Source: CAZXWN01 sp964644695 [NCBI: uncultured bacterium] (GTDB lineage Bacteria > UBP4 > UBA4092). Taken from it: a stretch of DNA of 64,000 bases. The DNA is taken from positions 26,208 through 90,207 of the forward strand of contig CAZXWN010000010.1 in assembly GCA_964644695.1 (NCBI GenBank), given 5' to 3'. The position numbers and the translations under genes were made by a program. A model generated the notes under the pieces. It was given only the letters and a program-made list of their open reading frames with translations, made no database searches and had not been told where the DNA came from. Shown here in pieces: positions 17,439-23,846 of the stretch; within the stretch, counting starts at the first letter, position 1, and the number at the start of each line of letters is the position of its first letter.

Positions 17439-18008
17439 TTAAGACCTGATTTGGGGAGCAATTAAACGGCCTAAACCCACAGCAGGAATTATCTTCAGTA
17501 AATCACCGGCCACAAAGGGTAAGGTCCCCATCGTGAAAAGTGTTCCCGGGTGATGGATGCCCGTCAGTAATCCTAACCATACCAGACCGAATCCATGAAT
17601 CATTCCGAAGTCAGCAACAACCATGATGGCTGCCAGCCCCGGAAATGTCCGGGTCCAGGTATAACGATCCGTCATATATCCCACGAACCAGGCCGCTGCA
17701 ACAAACCCCACCATATACCCGCCCGTCGGTCCCGGCAGGTTGGCGCCACCGAAAGTCATTAAATACATCAACACGCTGGCGGCGCTGGCATGGGCTCCGA
17801 GAGTCATTCCTAATAAAAGTACGGCAAAAGTCTGTAATGTGATTGGAATGGGTGTCCAGGGCAGGGGAATCCTGATGGCGCTTGAGAGGGCCAGAAGCAG
17901 GGTTCCTGTGGCTACTAGTGCCAGAGTCTGGGGAAGGGTGGCTTCCCGGCGCCATTGAAGGGCGGACTCTTTTAAAGTCTCTATTTTGGTCCAAGTCGTT
18001 GTCGTCAT
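17439..18008 (-). CDS. bioY: Biotin ECF transporter substrate-binding subunit BioY
   Basis: A 189-residue integral membrane protein with about six hydrophobic segments. The BioY landmarks are present: IRIPLPWTPIPITLQTFAVLLLGMTLG, GPTGGYMVGF and LPFVAGDLLKIIPA. BioY takes up biotin, alone or with a shared EcfA/T energising module; no such module genes are in the window. The ATG at 18008 has GGAGG five bases upstream; a TTG at 18020 overlaps that site and is rejected. The hairpin at 17386-17419 follows the stop directly. Confidence 0.93.
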   Translation of the reverse strand: MTTTTWTKIETLKESALQWRREATLPQTLALVATGTLLLALSSAIRIPLPWTPIPITLQTFAVLLLGMTLGAHASAASVLMYLMTFGGANLPGPTGGYMVGFVAAAWFVGYMTDRYTWTRTFPGLAAIMVVADFGMIHGFGLVWLGLLTGIHHPGTLFTMGTLPFVAGDLLKIIPAVGLGRLIAPQIRS

Positions 18009-18029
18009 GAATTCCTCCAAATAAAGTCT

Positions 18030-18059
18030 ATTTTAGGGGAATAACCCTGATGGGAGCAA
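18030..18059 (-). promoter_or_regulatory. Candidate bioY promoter
   Basis: Reading the minus strand: TTGCTC (18059-18054), 18-bp spacer, TAAAAT (18035-18030), 21 bp ahead of the start. I see no clear BirA or BioR operator. Confidence 0.4.
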
Positions 18060-18073
18060 GTGTACCCTGATCC

Positions 18074-18119
18074 CAAAAAAAACGCACCCCCAGCCAAGGG
18101 AAGGAATTCTGGGGGTGCT
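18074..18119 (-). terminator. Terminator of the sigma/anti-sigma/bactofilin-like operon
   Basis: Minus strand: 10-bp perfect stem GCACCCCCAG / CTGGGGGTGC with a 15-base loop and then, after CG, a run of eight T. Confidence 0.85.
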
Positions 18120-18128
18120 ATGCTTAGC

Positions 18129-19238
18129 CTATTGCCATAGGTTTTTGTTTTCAGTGTCTGGTTTTTCGGGTGAGTCCGGGGGGGGCGGAGGAAGTTCTTC
18201 CGTCACATCCGGTTTCTCGATATTTAACGGGTTCACTACAGGTTCCGGGGGTACGACCGGTTCCGGAGTTACATCTTCGACGGGGGCCGGAGGTGCTGGG
18301 GGGACCGGTGGTGCCGGCGGTGGAGCCTGGACAACAGGAACCTCTTTCATGGGGCGTTTACCAAAGCGGGTCTTGATCACGGTTCCATAACCGGCTATAG
18401 CCATCACTAAAGCGATGGGAATACCCACTACGGCAATCTTGATGATGGCAAAAGCCAGCGCACCAATTAACATCAGGACCATGACAGAAGTGATTTGCCA
18501 TTTGAACTTGTCTCGGAGCCAGGTCCCGACAGCCACAGCAACAACCACTCCGGCGGTCAGCCATAATACGGACGCAACAATGACTGCTAATGGAACCAGG
18601 GGAATCCCAATGCAAGTGATAAATAATCCCAGGATGATGCCAATAGTTGCCAGTATCATTAAAAATCCATGGCCCAGAGATTCCCAGGGATTAGCCATCA
18701 ACTCTGAAGACATGAAAGTCACTTTTTCAGGAGCCAGCAAGACAATCGCTACCATGATGACAATGGGAGTGATTATAACAACCCCAATCATAAAGATAAT
18801 GAATAGGATACTGTAAACTTTGTGACTCCCATAATTATTCCCTGTGTATTCTTGGGGTGGGTTGGTTGACCACAACTGGGTGTTTATCGACTCTTGCTTT
18901 CCAATAATGACTCCAGTACTTTTTGTGGAGATAGTTCCCTTGACCGTTTTTACATTGCCGGTCACACTTCCATAAACATCCACATTTCCGTTGATGGCAA
19001 CAACATTTCCGATGACACAACCGTTGACGGTAATATTCCCATTGATAGTATTAAGGTCTCCCAGGAGAGTCTCATTTTCAGGGATTACGATATTGTTGTT
19101 GATCTCAGAAATGCTATTCCTGATGGTTGTCTTATTGCTGAGAGTATCTGCTGCCCAGACATCTTTGACAACAACAGCCAGACACAAAAGAACTCCTAGA
19201 ATCAGTGCTGTCGATAATTTGAATGAATCTCGTTTCAT
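18129..19238 (-). CDS. Membrane-anchored polymer-forming (bactofilin-like) protein with Pro-rich tail
   Basis: 369 residues. A signal peptide or first membrane segment (1-29) leads into a short beta-helix, about 45-115, with six-residue rungs (NTINGNITVNGCVIGNVVAINGN, then DVYGSVTGNVKTVKG), as in polymer-forming/bactofilin domains. A membrane region with four to five hydrophobic segments follows (145-295). The tail of about 70 residues is almost all Pro, Val, Glu and Ala (PPPAPPVPPAPPAP and similar) and could span periplasm or cell wall. AAGGAG precedes the ATG. It is the last gene after an ECF sigma factor and its anti-sigma factor, so it is probably a main target of that envelope response. 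Confidence 0.75.
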   Translation of the reverse strand: MKRDSFKLSTALILGVLLCLAVVVKDVWAADTLSNKTTIRNSISEINNNIVIPENETLLGDLNTINGNITVNGCVIGNVVAINGNVDVYGSVTGNVKTVKGTISTKSTGVIIGKQESINTQLWSTNPPQEYTGNNYGSHKVYSILFIIFMIGVVIITPIVIMVAIVLLAPEKVTFMSSELMANPWESLGHGFLMILATIGIILGLFITCIGIPLVPLAVIVASVLWLTAGVVVAVAVGTWLRDKFKWQITSVMVLMLIGALAFAIIKIAVVGIPIALVMAIAGYGTVIKTRFGKRPMKEVPVVQAPPPAPPVPPAPPAPVEDVTPEPVVPPEPVVNPLNIEKPDVTEELPPPPPDSPEKPDTENKNLWQ

Positions 19239-19257
19239 GTTTATTGGTCTCCTTTCA

Positions 19258-19830
19258 CTAGACCGACCACAAATAAAATCCTTTTGGTTTACGCCAGGTG
19301 ATGACCACCAGGCAGAACAGGAACAGAGAGATTTGAGCTAAATAAAACCCAGGAACCAGATAAAGTCCTTCTCTGGACAGGGTTTGAGCAAGTTGACCAT
19401 AAAGGTCGTGGAGGGAAATTTGACAAACAATAAAACACTCCTTGACCCAGATAACAGAAACCTCCCATAAACCCCTGAGAGTATCCACCGAAGGTCGATA
19501 ATACCAAATCAAATATCCCGCCAGTCCTATCATAAGAGCACCCATCAGGTATGCGGCCGCAAACCCTATCCCCCACACCCACTTGGGGACTTTCACAGAA
19601 GGTGCAGGAAGTAACTCTATCTGGTCCATGACAGAAGAAACCATATCTGCCGGGATAACCGGTTCCGGCCAGTCAGACAAAACCTCCTGAAGTGACTGGA
19701 GGTCTTTCTCCATTTGACGGCACTCGGTACATTGTTCCAGGTGCAGCGCCAGATCTTCCTGGTCTGTCAGGGTGAGTTTCTCATCCATTTGGGACTGAAG
19801 AAGGTTTTGATAATAATTACACTCGGTCAT
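19258..19830 (-). CDS. Anti-sigma factor with zinc-binding ZAS domain
   Basis: 190 residues. The N-terminal zinc-binding anti-sigma motif is intact: HLEQCTEC (H-x3-C-x2-C), with an earlier His/Cys-containing helix (MTECNYYQNLLQ). Two or three membrane segments follow (WVWGIGFAAAYLMGALMIGLAGYLIWYY, then the C-terminal FYLAQISLFLFCLVVITW). It holds the partner sigma factor at the membrane until a signal arrives. Its start lies inside the sigma gene, with a 14-bp overlap, the usual tight coupling of sigma and anti-sigma. Confidence 0.88.
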   Translation of the reverse strand: MTECNYYQNLLQSQMDEKLTLTDQEDLALHLEQCTECRQMEKDLQSLQEVLSDWPEPVIPADMVSSVMDQIELLPAPSVKVPKWVWGIGFAAAYLMGALMIGLAGYLIWYYRPSVDTLRGLWEVSVIWVKECFIVCQISLHDLYGQLAQTLSREGLYLVPGFYLAQISLFLFCLVVITWRKPKGFYLWSV

Positions 19831-20410
19831 GGGTCTTCTCCATTTTAGTTCTCAGAATGGCGCGGGCTCGGTATAGATGGCTTTTAACCGTTCCCTTGGG
19901 TAAATCCAGTTCCTGACTCATGGTGTCAATGTCCAGAGACTCCAGATAACGAAGGGTCAGGACGATTCTGTATATCTCTGGAAGGTTTTGAATGACCTGA
20001 AAAAGATACTTCCGGTCATCTTGTTCCATTAACTGGTCTCGGACTCCCGGAGTTAAATCCTGAACAGACATTTCTTCATTCTCGGATTCCGTGTCCGTCA
20101 GAGACACTGTCCATCCTTGTCGGGACCGAATTCGAAGCCGGTCCAGACAATGATTTCGGGTGATTTGACGAACCCAGGGCCCAAAAGGGTCGTTGATTCG
20201 GAATAGATGCAGGGATTGCCAGGCCTTGACCAGACTTTCCTGGGTGGCATCCCGGGCATCCTCTGGATTTCCCAGTAACCGCCAGCAAAGGTGATACACA
20301 GGTCTCTGGTAACGGGTCACCAGCACTCCGTAAGCCGAACGATTCCCGGTCCGGCACAACTGGACCAAATCACTATCGGGATATGTTTGCCATTCCTGTT
20401 TCATATTCAT
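19817..20410 (-). CDS. ECF-type RNA polymerase sigma factor
   Basis: 197 residues. Region 2 (DLVQLCRTGNRSAYGVLVTRYQRPVYHLCWRLLGNPEDARDATQESLVKAW) and region 4 (IQNLPEIYRIVLTLRYLESLDIDTMSQELDLPKGTVKSHLYRARAIL) are complete and there is no region 3, the ECF pattern. It directs transcription of envelope-response genes, starting with its own operon: a TGCAACC-N16-CGTATA promoter lies right at the start. ATG at 20410 and a second in-frame ATG at 20404 are both possible. It is divergent from hypA. Confidence 0.93.
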   Translation of the reverse strand: MNMKQEWQTYPDSDLVQLCRTGNRSAYGVLVTRYQRPVYHLCWRLLGNPEDARDATQESLVKAWQSLHLFRINDPFGPWVRQITRNHCLDRLRIRSRQGWTVSLTDTESENEEMSVQDLTPGVRDQLMEQDDRKYLFQVIQNLPEIYRIVLTLRYLESLDIDTMSQELDLPKGTVKSHLYRARAILRTKMEKTHDRV

Positions 20411-20418
20411 TACTAAGA

Positions 20419-20447
20419 TATACGCCTAAAAGAGTCAAAAGGTTGCA
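20419..20447 (-). promoter_or_regulatory. Candidate ECF-type autoregulatory promoter of the sigma operon
   Basis: Minus strand: TGCAACC (20447-20441), 16-bp spacer beginning with four T, then CGTATA (20424-20419). The AAC-core -35 and CGT-type -10 are typical of ECF promoters. The -10 ends only 8 bp before the ATG at 20410, so the leader would be very short or absent. Confidence 0.5.
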
Positions 20448-20510
20448 TTATTTTTCAAAATTATCCAAAAATATCTGCAACAGGTTGATGTGATAAACTA
20501 TCGGGATATT

Positions 20511-20861
20511 ATGCATGAAGTTTCTGTGATTGAGGAAATAATCGAGGTCGTTAATGACCAGATTCGGGAATATCCCGGTAAAAAAGTCCAGTCTATTACG
20601 CTGAAAATTGGTAAATTCAGAAATTATGTGCCGGACATAATGAGATTTTCCTGGGAATCCATGACCAAAGATACCGATTTGGATGGCGCCTCTTTGAAAA
20701 TTATTGAAATCCCCGTGGAATTAAAGTGCCGGGATTGTAAACATGTTTACCAGCCTGAGGAATACGACTTTATCTGTCCGAAGTGTGACAGTACCCATGT
20801 GGATATGAATACCGGAGATGAACTTCTTCTCGACTCCTTGGAATTAATCGATATCCAGTAA
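20511..20861 (+). CDS. hypA: Hydrogenase nickel incorporation protein HypA
   Basis: A 116-residue nickel chaperone that, with HypB, loads nickel into the hydrogenase large subunit. The N-terminal nickel ligands are M1-H2-E3. The structural zinc site is two CxxC pairs (C73/C76 in CRDC and C89/C92 in CPKC). The ATG at 20511 gives the invariant MHE start. The neighbours are hypB (123 bp downstream) and, divergently, an ECF sigma gene. The other maturation genes hypCDEF are not in the window. I find no strong ribosome site right before the ATG. Confidence 0.95.
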   Translation: MHEVSVIEEIIEVVNDQIREYPGKKVQSITLKIGKFRNYVPDIMRFSWESMTKDTDLDGASLKIIEIPVELKCRDCKHVYQPEEYDFICPKCDSTHVDMNTGDELLLDSLELIDIQ

Positions 20862-20883
20862 ATCTTATAAAATAGAAGGATAA

Positions 20884-20961
20884 CTGGGTTTAAAACTCCC
20901 CGCGAGGGGGACCATGAAATGGTGGGGCGGTTAGACCTTGACCTTCCTAACCTGAACCCAG
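20884..20961 (+). promoter_or_regulatory. Candidate structured RNA (four-way junction) between hypA and hypB
   Basis: Outer helix of nine pairs: CTGGGTTTA (20884-20892) with TGAACCCAG (20953-20961), one G-U. It encloses three hairpins: CCCC-GCGA-GGGG (20898-20909, a GNRA tetraloop), ACCAT-GAA-ATGGT (20911-20923), and GGTTAG-N12-CTAACC (20929-20952). A GGGGC linker (20924-20928) could pair instead with the CCCC arm of the first hairpin, giving a second state. The hypB ribosome site lies just after the outer helix. It is not a tRNA (no T-loop, wrong arms) and does not match the riboswitch consensuses I know, including NiCo. This is seen on paper only. Confidence 0.5.
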
Positions 20962-20984
20962 CCCAAGAAAGAAGGCTATACATA

Positions 20985-21644
20985 ATGGAAGTAAAAGTTG
21001 TAAGAAGACTGCTGAAAGCAAACGACGAATGGGCCGCTCGTACGCGGGAATGGCTCACGTCAAATCATATTCTGGCCCTGAACTTGATTAGTTCCCCCGG
21101 CTCAGGAAAAACCACCCTCCTTGAACAAACAGCTAAAACCCTCCGGGATAAATACCGGATGTTGGTTCTGGAAGGAGACATCGCTACAACCCGGGACGCA
21201 GACCGGATTTCCCGCCATGATGTCCCTGCCGTTCAACTCCTGACAGAAGGCTCTTGCCATCTTGATGCCCACCTGGTTTATAGTGCTCTGGAACAACAGG
21301 CTCTCGATAAACTGGACTTGCTGTTTATTGAAAATGTAGGGAACCTCGTCTGTCCCTCTGAATATGACCTGGGGGAGGCGGCCAAAGTCGCTCTCCTGTC
21401 AGTGACGGAGGGCGATGATAAAGTCTTGAAATATCCCCGGATATTCCATAATGCAAAATGTGTGGTCCTGAATAAAATTGACCTTATCCCCCATCTCGAT
21501 TTCAAAAGGGAAGTCTTTTATGACGACATGAAACAAATCAATCCCGATGCCGTCATCCTGGAAGTATCCTGCCGGACGGGAGAAGGTCTGGACCAATGGT
21601 ATGGATGGTTGGACGCTCAAGTGAAAGCCGTCAAAGAATCCTGA
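20985..21644 (+). CDS. hypB: Hydrogenase nickel incorporation GTPase HypB
   Basis: A 219-residue SIMIBI-class GTPase that delivers nickel to HypA and the large subunit. P-loop SSPGSGKTT at 36-44; LEGDIATTRDADRI, then HLDAHLVYSALE, IENVGNLVCPSEYDLGE (Walker B and metal site) and NKIDLIPH (guanine specificity) follow. It lacks the His-rich nickel-storage stretch some HypB proteins carry. MEVKVVRRLLKANDEWA is the usual family N-terminus, so I start at 20985, with GAAGG nine to ten bases upstream. An in-frame ATG at 20919 would add 22 unlike residues and lies inside the RNA structure. Confidence 0.95.
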   Translation: MEVKVVRRLLKANDEWAARTREWLTSNHILALNLISSPGSGKTTLLEQTAKTLRDKYRMLVLEGDIATTRDADRISRHDVPAVQLLTEGSCHLDAHLVYSALEQQALDKLDLLFIENVGNLVCPSEYDLGEAAKVALLSVTEGDDKVLKYPRIFHNAKCVVLNKIDLIPHLDFKREVFYDDMKQINPDAVILEVSCRTGEGLDQWYGWLDAQVKAVKES

Positions 21645-21839
21645 CCATCAATTTGGACGATTTCAATTTGATTTGAACGGCTCCCTATTTCCCCAACAAT
21701 TCTTATACTCGTTTCCCGCAATAACGAAGCAGATACGAAGGGGGAACGAGGAACCCCTGTCCCCAATATGGTTCGAGGATATAAGCCGTATTAGAGGGAG
21801 TTCCACTTCATACCAATAAAAATAAAACAGGAGAATTAA

Positions 21840-22832
21840 ATGGGTGGAAAACAGGACTTAGCGATGTGCGGTTGCCGTTGTGATTTATGCAAAGCCTACA
21901 CATCAAATGTGAAAAAAAACGATCAGCGGAAAACATTGGCGGAAATGTGGAGCAAGTATTATGGTCTTGATCCTTCCGTGATGGATAGCTGCGGAGGTTG
22001 CAGGAATAATCCGTCCGACACGGATTGTCCCGTCAGAAAATGCGTGCTTGAGAAAGAATTGAACCATTGCGGAGACTGCGGCGATTTTCCTTGCAGTATC
22101 TTTTCCCAGCGTTGTGGATCATTCCCGGAGGAAAAGAAAAAAGATTTTGATATAGACGAGTATAACGAGTATATCCTTGCTTATGATAACGAAACAAGGC
22201 TCAGGGAGTACAAATCAAAACAGGAGCAGCTCAAAAAAGTCAGCGAAGAAACCATGCGGTTCATGCGTGGAAAATATGCACTGGATGAGGTGGGTAATGG
22301 TAAAGATAAACTCGCCTTCGTCGACGGCGATAAAACCGTATTAACTATATACATACGCGACGGGTATTACGATTTTGCTGTGGGTCAAGAGCTCATAAGG
22401 GTTACCGATCTCAACGCACTCGAAAAAGCCAAAGAAATCATCCTTGCCGCAAAAAAGCCGAACCGTCAGCCTTTGCCGAAAACTCATATTCACATTGGTA
22501 ATTGCGGGCATCGGTGCGACTTATGCGTTCATTACAAAGGTAAAACTTCTATCAGCGCTGAAGAAATGGAACACGCACGAGTGTGTTGTACCGCGGTATA
22601 CGGTGGCAGTGTTTGGGAATTGAATTGTGATGGCTGTCATTGGCAGGACTGTGTCGAAAAGAGTACGTATTGCAGACAAGAAAAAGGGCTCGAAAAATGT
22701 TCGGCTTGCGATAATTATACTTCATGTACGAAATCGGCTGGCTGGCCGCCTGAAATTCATACACGTACAATTACTGCCGACGAAGTGACATGGGCGATAT
22801 TGCCTTATGTGAAAGGGCAATACGGGAATTAA
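21840..22832 (+). CDS. Duplicated Cys-rich DUF3795-type protein
   Basis: A 330-residue protein with two zinc-ribbon-like Cys domains. The first is at 10-90 (CGCRCDLCKAYTSN ... CGGCRNN ... CPVRKCVLEKELNHCGDCGDFPC), the second at about 224-310 (NCGHRCDLCVHYKG ... CDGCHWQDCVEKSTYCRQEKGLEKCSAC). These match the DUF3795 pattern 'CG..C..C ... C.GC ... C.V..C....G...C..C'. A small globular segment (IYIRDGYYDFAVGQELIRVTDL) separates the two. The function of the family is not known; metal binding is likely. GGAG lies six bases before the ATG. It has no operon partner. Confidence 0.7.
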   Translation: MGGKQDLAMCGCRCDLCKAYTSNVKKNDQRKTLAEMWSKYYGLDPSVMDSCGGCRNNPSDTDCPVRKCVLEKELNHCGDCGDFPCSIFSQRCGSFPEEKKKDFDIDEYNEYILAYDNETRLREYKSKQEQLKKVSEETMRFMRGKYALDEVGNGKDKLAFVDGDKTVLTIYIRDGYYDFAVGQELIRVTDLNALEKAKEIILAAKKPNRQPLPKTHIHIGNCGHRCDLCVHYKGKTSISAEEMEHARVCCTAVYGGSVWELNCDGCHWQDCVEKSTYCRQEKGLEKCSACDNYTSCTKSAGWPPEIHTRTITADEVTWAILPYVKGQYGN

Positions 22833-22912
22833 ATAATAAAACGGGTGGTTCAAAAACACAAAAACCCACATAGCCAAAACATTACGATATAGACTTAACC
22901 CTTTGTTCAGGT

Positions 22913-22927
22913 TATGCTTAAGAAATG
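22913..22927 (+). promoter_or_regulatory. Possible leaderless start of the glycosyltransferase gene
   Basis: A weak -10 (TATGCT, 22913-22918) with TAGACT 17 bp upstream is followed by six bases and the ATG. No ribosome site is seen. Confidence 0.25.
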
Positions 22928-23662
22928 TCGATGAAGAAAGATACGATGACCATTAATCCCGAATTGACAATTGTTCTTCCTTCTAAAAATGAGGAAGAAA
23001 ACATCGGACGGACTGTGGAGAGTATTCTCGCACAGGATTATCCCGCTATAAGAAACACACGGATCATCCTGGCCGATAATCATTCTACTGACCGGACCCG
23101 TGAGGTCTTCTTATCGTTCCAAGACCGGGGCTTGGTCGAAGTTCTAGATGGAGGACTTCCCTCTATTGCCCGTAATCGTGGGGCTAAGTCTGCCCAATCG
23201 AAATATATATTATTTCTGGATGCGGATATTCTATTAGGTGAACCTTCGAGTATCCGCAAAGCCGTTGAACTGGCAAAACGAAAAGACTTGGATTGTGTTA
23301 CGACAAGGCTTCAATGTCGGGATGGAAACTGGAAAGACCATCTTCTCTATTTTATGACAAATCGGATTATTACCTGCTCAAAATGCTGGAGACCTTTTTC
23401 AACGGGCGCTTTCATGTTGTTTAAAAAAGAAACCTTTGACCAGTTGGGTGGCTTCAATGAGAGAGTACACTTCTCTGAAGATTATTTCCTCTCGAAACAG
23501 GTGAAACCTCGGAAATTTGGGGTGGCTAAAACCTTCTTCTATACCGATAATCGCCGCTTCAAAAAAACTGGATATTGGAAGATGATTCGGATGTTCCTCA
23601 ATACCGCTATCCATTCCAACGACCCCGAATACTTTTACCGGGACCATAAATACTTCGACTAA
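22925..23662 (+). CDS. Family 2 glycosyltransferase
   Basis: 245 residues with a GT-A fold. ELTIVLPSKNEEENIGRTVESILAQDYP is the classical GT2 opening; DNHSTDRTREV and ARNRGAKSAQSKYILFLDADILL (DxD metal site) follow, then FSTGAFMLFKKETFDQLGGFNERVHFSEDYFLSKQV. It transfers a nucleotide-activated sugar onto a lipid, glycan or protein acceptor. There is one possible hydrophobic stretch and no strong membrane anchor. Start candidates are ATG 22925, 22931 and 22946. It is flanked by unrelated genes, so the acceptor cannot be inferred. Confidence 0.85.
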   Translation: MSMKKDTMTINPELTIVLPSKNEEENIGRTVESILAQDYPAIRNTRIILADNHSTDRTREVFLSFQDRGLVEVLDGGLPSIARNRGAKSAQSKYILFLDADILLGEPSSIRKAVELAKRKDLDCVTTRLQCRDGNWKDHLLYFMTNRIITCSKCWRPFSTGAFMLFKKETFDQLGGFNERVHFSEDYFLSKQVKPRKFGVAKTFFYTDNRRFKKTGYWKMIRMFLNTAIHSNDPEYFYRDHKYFD

Positions 23663-23788
23663 TAAATCTTAATACCATTATTATCCCTGACTGCCCTGAA
23701 ATTTACCCAAAAACTTTCTCATCTCCCCCATGACCTCATCTGTCATACCCCCGGTTTTTAATAAATGAGTCAGAAATGATTTTATCTA

Positions 23789-23816
23789 TTGAACCTAACA
23801 AATGTTCGGGTATAAT
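23789..23816 (+). promoter_or_regulatory. Promoter of the Ski2-like helicase gene
   Basis: TTGAAC (23789-23794), 16-bp spacer, perfect TATAAT (23811-23816), about 30 bp ahead of the chosen start. Confidence 0.7.
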
Positions 23817-23846
23817 ATAGGCAGAGCTCCAGGAAGGAGAAGACAC

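Noticed and set aside
18115-18390. Gly/Ser-rich reading frame on the plus strand opposite the bactofilin-like gene
   Set aside because: It mirrors the Pro-rich tail codons of the real gene and has no start signals or neighbours of its own.
20884-20961. Cloverleaf-like fold between hypA and hypB as a tRNA gene
   Set aside because: There is no T-loop (TTCRA), arm lengths are wrong, and no CCA-type acceptor end is seen.
20919-20984. Longer HypB starting at 20919
   Set aside because: The additional 22 residues do not resemble HypB, while MEVKVVRRLLKANDE at 20985 is the family's usual beginning.
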